The notes under the pieces were generated by a model, which was given only the letters and a program-made list of their open reading frames with translations, had not been told where the DNA came from and made no database searches. This document shows, piece after piece, positions 14,249 to 22,116 of a DNA stretch of 57,775 nucleotides. The stretch is from a virus: positions 1 to 57,775 of the IMG/VR virus record IMGVR_UViG_3300031654_000003. One strand, given 5' to 3'. Both the position numbers and the translations under genes were made by a program. How positions within the stretch are numbered: the stretch's first letter is position 1; each line of letters starts with the position of its first letter.

Positions 14249-14620
14249 TTACCACCATAAATGCCTAAAATATTTACCAAACAATCGTAGTCCGCTTCCA
14301 ATTTTTATATCTATAGTTTTAGAGTAAATCTCATCTTTTACTATATTCTCAAAAGCAAAAATCATCTTATCTAATATTTCTTCCCATTTGCTTTCCGTAA
14401 GACATCCTGGCATTCCTATATCTATTTCCCTAAATCTTTTAAGGCGGGGCAGAATAAATTCAGCAATAACTAAATGTAAAGACCAAGTTTCACTATCCGA
14501 AAATCCCCATTTCTTTAACTGTTTTAAGTGTTTTTTGTATCTTCTGTCTGCTTTATTAAGATACAAAGGTTTTTTTAGGGACCAATTAGACTTATATTTA
14601 TTATTTTTTTTCTTATCCAT
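14249..14620 (-). CDS. Hypothetical protein
   Basis: A 123-aa basic protein with no recognised motif. The segment GFSDSETWSLHLVIAEFILP suggests a helical core. It lies between the methyltransferase and a MazG-like gene. Confidence 0.55.
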   Translation of the reverse strand: MDKKKNNKYKSNWSLKKPLYLNKADRRYKKHLKQLKKWGFSDSETWSLHLVIAEFILPRLKRFREIDIGMPGCLTESKWEEILDKMIFAFENIVKDEIYSKTIDIKIGSGLRLFGKYFRHLWW

Positions 14621-14653
14621 ACTTCACGCTGAATTCATCCGGTTAATCTGCTT

Positions 14654-15337
14654 TCATTTTCCTACAGGAAATAATGGCTGCTGGCCTTGCCTTGCCTCTT
14701 TGACGGGAACGCCAGTATCGACAGCCTCTAATCTTTGGCGGGCAATCTCGCAGTATTCAGGGGAAATGTCTATGCCGATAAATCGGCGACCAAGCATTTT
14801 AGCGGCTACACAGGTAGTGCCAGAGCCGCAAAAAGGGTCGAGAATGATATCATTTAATTTTGACCTGTTTTTAATTATATTTAATGGGAAACCTAAATCT
14901 TGCCCCCAATAATGATATTGTTTTTCTGCTTTTTCTTGAGTAAAATCTGTACTATCCCAATACAATAATTCATTATTTGCATTTCCTTTTGTCCAAGTAA
15001 TAACTGGCTTAGAGCTGCCAAATATCTTTTTACTCCAAAAACGAGGCCAACCATTATTGTGTTTTATATTAAATAACCAAAACCAATTAAGATAATTACT
15101 CATACCTACAATGATTTTATTAAGATAATTAGACCCACAATAAGCATATAAAAATCGACCAGTTTTAAGCAATTGCAAGCTTATTTCTGCTAATTTAATA
15201 TAACTAATTATATGTTCTTTAGAATATGGCGGGTCTGTTAAAATAAGGTCAATACATTCATCCGGCCAATCCTTCATAACTTCCAGACAATCCCCGCAGA
15301 TTATTTTATTCACAAATTTTTCTTCAAACTGATTCAT
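14654..15337 (-). CDS. DNA adenine/cytosine-N4 methyltransferase (beta-type order)
   Basis: A 227-aa protein. The catalytic motif TDPPY is at residues 34-38 and the S-adenosylmethionine site ([11 protein letters not shown], then [15 protein letters not shown]) is in the C-terminal third. This order, catalytic before cofactor motif, is that of beta-class N6-adenine or N4-cytosine DNA methyltransferases. No restriction partner is adjacent, so it probably shields phage DNA from host restriction or marks it for regulation. Recognition sequence unknown. Confidence 0.9.
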   Translation of the reverse strand: MNQFEEKFVNKIICGDCLEVMKDWPDECIDLILTDPPYSKEHIISYIKLAEISLQLLKTGRFLYAYCGSNYLNKIIVGMSNYLNWFWLFNIKHNNGWPRFWSKKIFGSSKPVITWTKGNANNELLYWDSTDFTQEKAEKQYHYWGQDLGFPLNIIKNRSKLNDIILDPFCGSGTTCVAAKMLGRRFIGIDISPEYCEIARQRLEAVDTGVPVKEARQGQQPLFPVGK

Positions 15338-15357
15338 ACAAAATTATATGCTTGCAG

Positions 15358-15987
15358 TTAAAATGGTATATCATCATTAGGCGGCACGTATTCAGGGTCG
15401 TAATCAGGATTCTCAAATGCCTTGCTTGCCATTTCTTGAACAGAACCGATTCGACCAATAGACAATAAAAATCTTCTGCCCGCAGTATTCGGCCCGTTTA
15501 ATATTCGATTTTCTGCTTCTTTCTTTGCTTCATTGCCCCACAATGGATTTTCTTCAAGACTTTCAGCAGATATGATTGGACGCCAGCGACCGCCTTCTTT
15601 CTGTTCCCATTCTTTAGCTTTTTGTTCAAGATATTCTATTTCTTTACCCGTTAAGGATGTGGGAACAAATACAATCCATTGTCTATCTTCCCAATCTGGA
15701 TGATTTGGTGGGGCTTGAACACAACGCAAATAACAATAAGGAAGTTCTGGAATATTAGAAACCGCCTTATCAAAAACAATTATCTTTTGCTTAATAAATC
15801 TGCCAATGCTTGGTTTTTTACCAATATCTTCTTGGGATTCAAGCCACTCTTTTAATCTTTGTCTTGTTTTATAGAGATTGCATTTTTTGAGTTTTTCAAT
15901 CCAAGACTCCAATTCGGTTTTTGTAGGTTCCCAGTTAGGCCACAAAGGCTTAATTTCTTCTGCAAAGAATTTTTCAACTTCATTCAT
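15358..15987 (-). CDS. Replication accessory protein with SSB-type tail
   Basis: A 209-aa protein. The N-terminus is helical and rich in Trp and Lys, the middle has a small strand-rich part, and residues about 165-209 carry the GPNTAGRRF segment and the tail NPDYDPEYVPPNDDIPF. It overlaps the initiator gene by 4 bases, so the two are made together. Position and tail suggest a helicase loader or adaptor that docks to host replication proteins (inference). A shortened paralogue is at 13619. Confidence 0.6.
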   Translation of the reverse strand: MNEVEKFFAEEIKPLWPNWEPTKTELESWIEKLKKCNLYKTRQRLKEWLESQEDIGKKPSIGRFIKQKIIVFDKAVSNIPELPYCYLRCVQAPPNHPDWEDRQWIVFVPTSLTGKEIEYLEQKAKEWEQKEGGRWRPIISAESLEENPLWGNEAKKEAENRILNGPNTAGRRFLLSIGRIGSVQEMASKAFENPDYDPEYVPPNDDIPF

Positions 15988-16730
15988 AGCCTGCCCTCTT
16001 CTTTAAGTTCCTCAATCATTTTTTCAGTTGATTTTGTACGATTATCATATTTGCCTTCTAAGACTTTGACATAGTTCGTATCGTTTGATATTAACCACTC
16101 TAAAGTTGCAGTCCATTTGCGTTCATTTTCTCCGCAACAAAATCGACTTTCGGCTATTTTATCAACGACAGTTTTCCAATTTTCTAAAAACACGGGGTCT
16201 TTGAATCTTATATTTAGTTTTGTTCTCCGCGTGTCGGATAAAACTCGTATTTCTTTGAGTTTCTTTTTGGAGTTCCAGTATTGAACAAAATCATTTCCAA
16301 GATTATTCGGCGAAATTGTGTTATCTTTACTTCTATTCTCTTCTTTTAAATTCTCTTCTTTTAAATTAGGCGGGAACGTTCCAGGATTATTCGGCGAACA
16401 TTCTTGGAATGGTAGCGGAGCGGGTAGCTTAGATGGTTGTGGTTTATCTATCCTTTGATGTTTCAAGAAGTTATATAAATATCCATAATGGCTTCCATTA
16501 ACTTGATAGAGCTGAATTTTGCTCTTTAACTCTTCCAAGAGCATTCCAAGATTAATCTTGGAATCGTATGGGAATATCTGTGCTTTTAACAAGGATTCAT
16601 TGGCTTTGAACCGGCCTTCATCATCTGCAAAATTCCATAATCCTATATACAAAAGTCTTGCATAAGGACTCCAATTTCCTATTTCCTCATCAGACCAAAA
16701 TTCAGGGTCTATCATCCTTTTGCGAGGCAT
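15984..16730 (-). CDS. Replication initiator-like protein
   Basis: From ATG 16730 the 248-aa protein begins MPRKRMIDPEFWSDEEIGNW and continues ARLLYIGLWNFADDEGRF. The same kind of N-terminal winged-helix start is seen in phage replisome-organiser proteins (lambda O/DnaD-type). A Pro/Asn/Glu-rich linker at about 105-150 leads to a helical C-terminal domain. It probably binds the phage origin and recruits helicase (inference). A longer frame to 16805 runs through the attenuator stem and was not used. Confidence 0.7.
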   Translation of the reverse strand: MPRKRMIDPEFWSDEEIGNWSPYARLLYIGLWNFADDEGRFKANESLLKAQIFPYDSKINLGMLLEELKSKIQLYQVNGSHYGYLYNFLKHQRIDKPQPSKLPAPLPFQECSPNNPGTFPPNLKEENLKEENRSKDNTISPNNLGNDFVQYWNSKKKLKEIRVLSDTRRTKLNIRFKDPVFLENWKTVVDKIAESRFCCGENERKWTATLEWLISNDTNYVKVLEGKYDNRTKSTEKMIEELKEEGRL

Positions 16731-16744
16731 TATCCATCCATGCA

Positions 16745-16802
16745 AAATAAAAGCCGGCAACGTAGATATGAGCGCACAAGTCGCAGAATTGCCGCTGCCG
16801 GC
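16745..16802 (-). terminator. Attenuator-like terminator before the replication operon
   Basis: On the minus strand GCCGGCA (16802-16796) pairs with TGCCGGC (16759-16753), followed by TTTTATTTT. It lies between the promoter at 16852-16880 and the initiator start at 16730, so transcripts must pass it to express replication genes. Confidence 0.7.
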
Positions 16803-16851
16803 CATTCTTTACCGATTAAGATTGTAAACTTGATTACTCATATCTGCCCCC

Positions 16852-16880
16852 AAAATACCGACCTCAAAAGCAAGTGTCAA
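16852..16880 (-). promoter_or_regulatory. Sigma-70-type promoter of the leftward replication operon
   Basis: TTGACA (16880-16875), 17 bases, TATTTT (16857-16852) on the minus strand. It drives the operon led by the initiator and is divergent from the rightward early genes. Confidence 0.65.
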
Positions 16881-16955
16881 GATTATTTCCTAAAAATTCT
16901 GTCATTTCGAGATTTTTCTCTAAAGTTAATATGGAGAACTTTCGATAATAGAGGC

Positions 16956-17150
16956 ATGAGTAAGATTCAGGCGAGGTTAATTCTGGCTCAACACTTGATG
17001 TGGGGAACACGAAACGAGTTTGAACGAACCAAATATTTGGAGCTTATTGTTTATTACCGAAACATTATTAAGTTAGTTGAGAGGATTAAAAATGGAGAAA
17101 TTGGCAAAAATCTGGAATCGAATGGAGAAAAAACTGGCACGGATGGTTGA
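16956..17150 (+). CDS. Small hypothetical protein, first rightward gene
   Basis: From ATG 16956, with GAGG upstream, a 64-aa basic, helical protein starting MSKIQARLILAQHLMWGTRN. A longer frame to 16740 runs across the divergent promoter region and was not chosen. Function unknown. Confidence 0.55.
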   Translation: MSKIQARLILAQHLMWGTRNEFERTKYLELIVYYRNIIKLVERIKNGEIGKNLESNGEKTGTDG

Positions 17151-17277
17151 AATTCTATTTCTGTTGATGGCTATCTGGCTCTGTATAAATACCAACGGCT
17201 GCTCCGGCACTTTCCACGGGATAGGCACGGACATCAAAAACGGCGGGGCGTATGTAGAAAAGCACGTCCAACCATAA
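17092..17277 (+). CDS. Entericidin-like small lipoprotein
   Basis: From ATG 17092 a 61-aa protein has a basic start, one hydrophobic segment (MVEILFLLMAIWLCI) and a Cys (NTNGC), followed by SGTFHGIGTDIKNGGAYVE. The part after the Cys matches the entericidin style (C-N-T-x-x-G-x-G-x-D-I-x-x-G-G), small bacterial lipoproteins linked to cell lysis and its control. The lipobox is weak (TNG-C). It starts within the preceding gene. In a phage it could affect host envelope stability (inference). Confidence 0.6.
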   Translation: MEKLAKIWNRMEKKLARMVEILFLLMAIWLCINTNGCSGTFHGIGTDIKNGGAYVEKHVQP

Positions 17278-17293
17278 TAAATTAGGAAGCTAT

Positions 17294-17329
17294 ATACTAA
17301 TTTTTAACATTTTAGTATTAAATTAGTAT
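17294..17329. promoter_or_regulatory. 10-bp inverted repeat, possible operator
   Basis: ATACTAATTT (17294-17303) and AAATTAGTAT (17320-17329) form a perfect inverted repeat around a 16-base AT-rich spacer that holds a further AGTAT. It has the size and symmetry of a dimer-bound operator. Confidence 0.45.
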
Positions 17330-17347
17330 TTGGCATGGATGGTTTAT

Positions 17348-17397
17348 GCCCCAGTCCCGCAAGGGATGCCTAACGGCAGGATGGGGCTTTTCTTATT
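17348..17397 (+). terminator. Rho-independent terminator (branched stem)
   Basis: GCCCCA pairs with TGGGGC and encloses two small hairpins (TCCC-GCAA-GGGA and TGCC-TAAC-GGCA), then TTTTCTTATTT. It ends the short early transcript with the lipoprotein gene. Confidence 0.8.
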
Positions 17398-17411
17398 TGG
17401 GAGGAATCCCC

Positions 17412-17451
17412 GCCCCCGCCATTCCAATAAGAGCAACGGCGGGGGCTTTTT
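17412..17451 (+). terminator. Second tandem rho-independent terminator
   Basis: A perfect 9-bp stem GCCCCCGCC/GGCGGGGGC followed by TTTTT. Two terminators in a row suggest a firm stop. Confidence 0.85.
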
Positions 17452-17738
17452 AGGGGGGTGAAGATTAATAGCAAAGCCTGTCAATCTTCTTTAATAGGGT
17501 CAAGTCTATCGAGCCATGCTCTTACTTTTATACATACACAGCTCAAAACAAAGGCTATGATTTCTAAAGTCCAAAACGAAATATACTTAATTAATTTAGT
17601 CATGCTGCCAATCATACGAAATGATTTTCCCGCCGCTATTAATGTAAGTGGGTATTTTTAAGATTTCGCTATTATTTAGTCAAGACTTACCATATATAAT
17701 CGCCTTTGATACAGCTATTTGAAGTATTGGGGGGCAAT
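17452..17738. other. Intergenic region without a confident gene
   Basis: A rightward 67-aa frame (17458-17661) exists but has no good start and an unusual composition, so it is not called. A TATAAT at 17695-17700 has no good -35. I see nothing else clear here. Confidence 0.5.
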
Positions 17739-17939
17739 ATGAGCAAGCCACAAAAAACAATCAATTTTGGCGATGAACAGGATATTGAAGAAATCAACCG
17801 GATTTTGAGGTCTTTTTCTTCCGAGAGGCGACACCTTGTCTTAAAGGTGCTTCGAGTGCACCAATCAAACCAAGACATAGCTGCCGGTCAGGATTGTTTG
17901 TCGATTTCAAAATGTATTGATAATTTATTGGTAGATTAG
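17739..17939 (+). CDS. Small hypothetical protein (tentative)
   Basis: A 66-aa acidic, helical frame starting MSKPQKTINFGDEQDIEEIN. Most of it overlaps the leftward gene at 17794-18060 on the other strand, so at most one of the two is likely to be a major product. The G-run before the ATG is a weak ribosome-binding site. Confidence 0.4.
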   Translation: MSKPQKTINFGDEQDIEEINRILRSFSSERRHLVLKVLRVHQSNQDIAAGQDCLSISKCIDNLLVD

Positions 17940-18060
17940 CAAATGTCTCGATTGCAGCCTCCAATATCCTGTATTTCGGCTTGCCGAGCCTTCCATATAA
18001 TTGGTCAAACATATCTGCAAATTCCTCACTAATATCAAAGCTAAAAGAAATTCTTCGCAT
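17794..18060 (-). CDS. Possible ribbon-helix-helix-type regulator
   Basis: An 88-aa protein starting MRRISFSFDISEEFADMFDQ, with the short strand followed by two helices expected for ribbon-helix-helix DNA-binding proteins. AAGGAG lies 6 bases before the ATG. It faces the rightward promoter at 18178-18206 and could control it (inference). Confidence 0.6.
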   Translation of the reverse strand: MRRISFSFDISEEFADMFDQLYGRLGKPKYRILEAAIETFANLPINYQYILKSTNNPDRQLCLGLIGALEAPLRQGVASRKKKTSKSG

Positions 18061-18177
18061 TTTTTCTCCTTTTTTTATATAAATCTAAATCTTTACAAAT
18101 TAAGAATAATCAAGCATTTACAGCACTTTCAACCCTAAAATATGATTATTATTCAAGACTTTTCTACTGGATTTTCC

Positions 18178-18206
18178 TTGACTTTTACCAACACTATTTG
18201 TAAAAT
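18178..18206 (+). promoter_or_regulatory. Sigma-70-type promoter of the ParB-like operon
   Basis: TTGACT (18178-18183), 17 bases, TAAAAT (18201-18206). Transcripts would start near 18213 and carry the leader ORF and then the ParB-like gene. Confidence 0.6.
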
Positions 18207-18232
18207 ACCCGTAACAATATAGGAGATTGTCC

Positions 18233-18335
18233 TATGGCAGAAACAGTTAATAAACCACAAAAGACTTTGAGGCTCAGAGAGTACGCTGTTTCTGCCAAGA
18301 AAACATACCTCTGCTTTCTGAGCCTTCTTATTTTT
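18233..18335 (+). promoter_or_regulatory. Interleaved stems, possible attenuator
   Basis: The 12-bp repeat (TGGCAGAAACAG/CTGTTTCTGCCA) and the 8-bp repeat (GGCTCAGA/TCTGAGCC) overlap in a-b-a'-b' order, so they form either a pseudoknot or two exclusive folds. The second is followed by TTCTTATTTTTT, as in a terminator. Confidence 0.5.
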
Positions 18336-18350
18336 TGGAGTCCTCCATGA
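18234..18350 (+). CDS. 38-aa leader peptide or microprotein
   Basis: The frame starts MAETVNKPQKTLRLREYAVS with a strong AGGAG site and ends with a hydrophobic stretch (TYLCFLSLLIFW). The DNA also carries two interleaved inverted repeats: TGGCAGAAACAG with CTGTTTCTGCCA, and GGCTCAGA with TCTGAGCC followed by a T-rich run. It therefore looks like an attenuator leader as much as a gene. Confidence 0.5.
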   Translation: MAETVNKPQKTLRLREYAVSAKKTYLCFLSLLIFWSPP

Positions 18351-18420
18351 CAGCGAATGTACTGTTTTGCTGCCATGATAGGAATTATACATAGTTTATC
18401 TAAATTAACAAGGGAAATTT

Positions 18421-19368
18421 ATGAAAATCAAAGTCGCTGATTTAGAACCTAATCCATATCGCAAAATAAAAGAATATCCTATTGATAGAATAAAGGTTGA
18501 AGCTCTAAAGACTTCAATCAAAGAAAAGGGATTTTGGGCCTCTTTACCAGCGAGAAAAAATAATGGCAAATATGAATTAGCTTGTGGACATCATAGATGG
18601 TTTGCTTTGAAAGAACTCGGAATTGAAGAAGTTGAAATAACGATAGAAGATTATACCGATGGTGAGATGATACGCATTATGGCAGAGGAAAATCTTGACT
18701 GGTCAACAAGTCCGGCAGTAACCACACAAACGATTCAAACAGCTAAAGAATATATTGATAATGAATTACAAAAAAGTGAATGGTCAACATCTGATAAAAA
18801 TATCAGATGTTTGTTCATAAATCAAACAGCTTTTACTGAAAGTAAAACGAAAGGTGTAGGTAGAGATATTATCCTTAAATTTCTCGGCGGCAATTGGAAA
18901 TCTTGGATGGTTCAAGAGGCTTTGGTCTTTATCAAAGATTATGATACATATCTTGATAAAGAAGCGGTTGAAACTATTCCTACCATGTTTCAGGCTCGTA
19001 CATTTCGCCAGAACGTAGAAACCTACGAGATACCCAAAAAGCAACAACGCCAACTTGCGAAAAAAATAAGAGAAAAAGATATTGGCAAAAGAGATATTCC
19101 GAAATTTGTCAGGGACAATGCTACAAAACCACAGGACAAAAAGAAAAAAGATATCCAATCAGAACGAATTAAAAAACTGATTGAAAACATAGACTCTCAA
19201 TCACGGTCTTTATTCAACAATATAATCAATCTACGAAGGTATATGAAACAGATGGAAATTGAAGAAATAAGAGGCGTGAAAGTTTGGTTGGCAAAAAGTT
19301 CATTAAATAGATTGTTTAAGGAATTGGAAAGATTAAGAGAAGGGAGTCAACATGAGGCCGTTAGCTGA
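18421..19368 (+). CDS. ParB-like partition/nuclease-domain protein
   Basis: A 315-aa protein. The N-terminal domain has the ParB/sulfiredoxin-type segments LKTSIKEKGFWASLPARK and YELACGHHRWFALKELGI, then IRIMAEEN. A helical DNA-binding part follows, and the last 100 residues are charged and helical. In phages such proteins act in plasmid-type partition, transcription control or as nucleases. No ParA is adjacent, so partition alone seems less likely. It overlaps the next gene by 17 bases. Confidence 0.8.
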   Translation: MKIKVADLEPNPYRKIKEYPIDRIKVEALKTSIKEKGFWASLPARKNNGKYELACGHHRWFALKELGIEEVEITIEDYTDGEMIRIMAEENLDWSTSPAVTTQTIQTAKEYIDNELQKSEWSTSDKNIRCLFINQTAFTESKTKGVGRDIILKFLGGNWKSWMVQEALVFIKDYDTYLDKEAVETIPTMFQARTFRQNVETYEIPKKQQRQLAKKIREKDIGKRDIPKFVRDNATKPQDKKKKDIQSERIKKLIENIDSQSRSLFNNIINLRRYMKQMEIEEIRGVKVWLAKSSLNRLFKELERLREGSQHEAVS

Positions 19369-19861
19369 AATAACTGATAATTGTTTAGAATATATGAAAC
19401 CACATGAATTATGGTCTTGGGAGGATTGGTGGGAGAAAGTCATTAAAAATGGCGAAATACCTTCTCGTAAAACATACGCTTATGAAAAGTTTATAGATGA
19501 GCGTAATAAGATAAAAATAAATATAAACAACGAATTAAAAAGAAGGAAAGTGCCAGAAAGATTAATGTGTCCAGGTTCAGGTCAAGGAATTTATTTAGTT
19601 TGCGAAGATGATGTCGCTGAAATTACCGCAGACAAAAGAGTTAGGAAAATTGTTAGCACTTTTGAGATAAGCCACAAGGAAATGTCGCTATTAGCTGTAT
19701 GCAATAAAATTAGCGAAGAAGATAAAAAAATGTTACTTCGGTTAAGTGACATGGTTGAATTACAACAAAACACAATGATAGGAACAATGTCCAAAATGCG
19801 GTCTTTACCACCAGCAACAAAAAAACGCCTATTAAAAAAATTAGGCATAGATAGTAAATAG
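19352..19861 (+). CDS. Hypothetical protein, partner of the ParB-like gene
   Basis: A 169-aa protein with YMKPHELWSWEDWWEKVIKN near the start and a Lys-rich C-terminus. It is translation-coupled to the ParB-like gene. No domain recognised, though the start could be a small DNA-binding fold. Confidence 0.6.
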   Translation: MRPLAEITDNCLEYMKPHELWSWEDWWEKVIKNGEIPSRKTYAYEKFIDERNKIKININNELKRRKVPERLMCPGSGQGIYLVCEDDVAEITADKRVRKIVSTFEISHKEMSLLAVCNKISEEDKKMLLRLSDMVELQQNTMIGTMSKMRSLPPATKKRLLKKLGIDSK

Positions 19862-19868
19862 TGCTGCC

Positions 19869-19961
19869 ATGACCGAATTATATGGATTTATTGAGAAAAG
19901 TCAAGATATTAAAAAAGGCTATAGCCTACTTTTGCCTTTTTTGAGGTTAAATTATGGATAA
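19869..19961 (+). CDS. 30-aa microprotein (tentative)
   Basis: The frame MTELYGFIEKSQDIKKGYSL... runs through a stem AAAAAAGGC/GCCTTTTTT (about 19909-19949), which may be a weak terminator. Either reading is possible. Confidence 0.3.
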   Translation: MTELYGFIEKSQDIKKGYSLLLPFLRLNYG

Positions 19962-20169
19962 AAATGATATTGATATTTTTAGTCGATGTACTGCTGAATT
20001 TAGAAATTCGGTAATAGTTTTTGGTGAAATATTAAAACTTGATATCGAAAAGCAATCAATGGAAGCAGCCAATAGAGAAAGACAATCTCATGGTTATTCT
20101 GATGCTTACGGAGAAGATGCTTTTGTAACATTATCTAATCGTATGGAAGAAATAATAAAACGTGGATGA
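19954..20169 (+). CDS. Small hypothetical protein
   Basis: A 71-aa acidic, helical protein starting MDKNDIDIFSRC. No recognised domain. Confidence 0.5.
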   Translation: MDKNDIDIFSRCTAEFRNSVIVFGEILKLDIEKQSMEAANRERQSHGYSDAYGEDAFVTLSNRMEEIIKRG

Positions 20170-20207
20170 AGTTGAGTTGGATTTAAGAAAGTCAAGGAGA
20201 AAAGATT

Positions 20208-20456
20208 ATGGCTAAATTTGAAATAGGACAAGAAGTTGCCGTAAAAAAAGGCAAAACATCAAACTTGACATTGCACATAATGGAACGCCAAGAATTTACC
20301 TGTTTCTCTGGTACACAGATAATCTATAAAGGACGTGTTTGGTTTGATGATTCACATTTTCCCACTAAACGCTGGACTTTGACATCAAAAGATACAATGA
20401 CATTTTACGAAGATGAACTTGAGCTATTGACAGAAAAACCCGTTGAGCCGGATTAG
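20208..20456 (+). CDS. Small SH3-like hypothetical protein
   Basis: An 82-aa, strand-rich protein starting MAKFEIGQEVAVKKG, a form common in small SH3-like phage proteins, with a short acidic tail. Preceded by a clear AAGGAG. Function unknown. Confidence 0.6.
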   Translation: MAKFEIGQEVAVKKGKTSNLTLHIMERQEFTCFSGTQIIYKGRVWFDDSHFPTKRWTLTSKDTMTFYEDELELLTEKPVEPD

Positions 20457-20703
20457 CATTGTAATTATTAACTTTTATGAAAGGGCAAACCTATGAATGC
20501 GAGAAAACATCATGAGAACGTATTAAATTATCGAACCGGCCACTGTAGGCCAATTTACAACAACAAATAACCGCCGCGACACCGGCCAGAAAAGTGAAAC
20601 AAAATAATAGAAGCATAAAATTTTTGGGCGTCCCGTACACTAACGGCCAAGAATAGAAAGCTCCGAGGGCGGGAGTAGGGGCGGAATTATAAAAGAGGTC
20701 TAT
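20457..20703. other. Gap with only a weak 24-aa frame
   Basis: A 24-aa frame at 20493 (MNARKHHENVLNYRTG...) is the only candidate. The remainder is G/C-richer than its surroundings but shows no clear gene or hairpin. Confidence 0.4.
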
Positions 20704-21207
20704 ATGCGGCAATATCGGGGAATGACGAAAGAGAAGAAATGGATTTACGGCTATTACTTCGCAGATGATGAAGAAGGTACAGCTTTTATTATTCGAGACG
20801 TTGATTGTACTGGTGGGCTGATTAGGGAGGATGACCGATATGGACGATTTATTAAAGATTTCGTTGAGGTTGACCCAGAAACGGTAGGGGAGTTCACCGG
20901 CCTTCACGATAAAAACGGCAAAGAAATCTATGGGGTAGTCGGAGAAAAAGGCGGGGATATTTGCAAGATTAAAGGAGGAACGAGTATATTTGTTGGAGGT
21001 GTACATCAAGGGAAATGGGAATGGGAACATATTTGCATGATACAATATCAACAAAATTCATGTCATTGGATTGGACAAATTATCGGAAATATAAAATCCA
21101 TATCATTACTTGATTGGTATGAATACGAGGTTATCGGTAATCAGTTTGAGCATCCCGACCTTTTCCCTGAGGGACAGGTAGCGGAGAAAGACAATGAATC
21201 TGTTTAA
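20704..21207 (+). CDS. YopX-family protein
   Basis: A 167-aa protein. The start (MRQYRGMTKEKKWIYGY), the middle (GEFTGLHDKNGKEIYG) and the end (YEYEVIGNQFEHPDLF) follow the YopX family pattern, small beta-barrel-rich proteins common in phages and prophages. Their role is not established. Confidence 0.8.
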   Translation: MRQYRGMTKEKKWIYGYYFADDEEGTAFIIRDVDCTGGLIREDDRYGRFIKDFVEVDPETVGEFTGLHDKNGKEIYGVVGEKGGDICKIKGGTSIFVGGVHQGKWEWEHICMIQYQQNSCHWIGQIIGNIKSISLLDWYEYEVIGNQFEHPDLFPEGQVAEKDNESV

Positions 21208-21304
21208 GCTCATTTTGTTTTGGGTATTAGAGATAATAGCCTTTGTCTGGAGCCTTCCTTGTATCCCTTTGCGAGCAGGGCTGGATAGGCTCGATAAGGA
21301 GTAA
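21194..21304 (+). CDS. 36-aa membrane microprotein
   Basis: Starting MNLFKLILFWVLEIIAFVWS, the frame has one hydrophobic segment and a charged end. It overlaps the YopX gene by 14 bases and has GGAG upstream. Function unknown. Confidence 0.5.
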   Translation: MNLFKLILFWVLEIIAFVWSLPCIPLRAGLDRLDKE

Positions 21305-21306
21305 AA

Positions 21307-21564
21307 ATGCGAATAAGTGAACTTAAAACAACAAAAGAAGTGGCATACAAACTTTGTATTCCAGTTTCGATATTGAGAAATAATGTATCAACAGGAATTA
21401 TACCTAAACCCAAAATTCGTATAGGCATGTCTTTTTTATGGACACCAGAGGAAGTTGAGATGGCTCGGCAAATAAGAAATAAAATATCAACTGGAGATAA
21501 TAGACGTGCTGGTCAAAAAGCAGCTTTTTTGATGTTAGAAAATACAAACGAGGCTGAAAAATGA
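21307..21564 (+). CDS. Helix-turn-helix (MerR-like) protein
   Basis: An 85-aa protein. LKTTKEVAYKLCIPVSILRN followed by GIIPKPKI and LWTPEEVEMARQI is the MerR/excisionase-type winged-helix pattern. It may be an excisionase for the nearby integrase or a local regulator. Confidence 0.65.
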   Translation: MRISELKTTKEVAYKLCIPVSILRNNVSTGIIPKPKIRIGMSFLWTPEEVEMARQIRNKISTGDNRRAGQKAAFLMLENTNEAEK

Positions 21565-21803
21565 CCGAGAAAAAAATAGAAGATTTATCAAAAGAGGAAT
21601 TGCTTATTCTTGTTAAGCAGATGGAGATAACTCAATTTCGCTTAATTGTAGAAAATGCTTTTTTGCAGCAATATTTTCCTGTTGTTGTTTTACATCAAGA
21701 AAAAATATTAGATTATTTGGATAGGCATTTGGCTATTATGAAAGATTTAATAACTTTATACACACAACTAAAACCAGATAATAAGCCCGCCAAGCAAGGC
21801 TGA
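21561..21803 (+). CDS. Small coiled-coil protein
   Basis: An 80-aa helical protein starting MTEKKIEDLSKEELLILVKQ. It overlaps the HTH gene by 4 bases (ATGA). Function unknown. Confidence 0.55.
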   Translation: MTEKKIEDLSKEELLILVKQMEITQFRLIVENAFLQQYFPVVVLHQEKILDYLDRHLAIMKDLITLYTQLKPDNKPAKQG

Positions 21804-21814
21804 AAGAGAGAAAA

Positions 21815-22078
21815 ATGGCTGAGAAATTAAATGCGATAGAATGCAAAATTGGAATTGGAGATAAAATCATTACTACTTTTATGGACTTTGATGGAGCAGG
21901 TATTTTAATCAAGCCATCAAGTTCTAACCATAAAATAGGCGAGTATGCTATCAAGGAATTGCATCCAGGAATACATAAGCCTGAAAATGGAGAAATTTAT
22001 CTCAAATTCACTAAAAGAGATAGTCTTTTAGTTCTTATAGAAGCAGCAATTAAAGCATATTTTGAATTAAAAGATTAA
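21815..22078 (+). CDS. Hypothetical protein
   Basis: An 87-aa protein with a strand-rich first half and a helical end. It lies between regulators and the integrase. No recognised family. Confidence 0.55.
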   Translation: MAEKLNAIECKIGIGDKIITTFMDFDGAGILIKPSSSNHKIGEYAIKELHPGIHKPENGEIYLKFTKRDSLLVLIEAAIKAYFELKD

Positions 22079-22116
22079 CAATAACGCTCTTTGACAATTT
22101 AAGGAACGGTTTGCAG

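Noticed and set aside
14388-14912. 174-aa rightward frame
   Set aside because: It is antisense to the methyltransferase end and the gene before it, which have clear motifs. No start signal or domain.
17458-17661. 67-aa rightward frame after the tandem terminators
   Set aside because: A GTG start with GGGGGG upstream and no family; the composition gives no support. Left uncalled.
20491-21054. 187-aa leftward frame
   Set aside because: Antisense to the YopX-type gene; Phe/Leu/Tyr-rich with no start signal.
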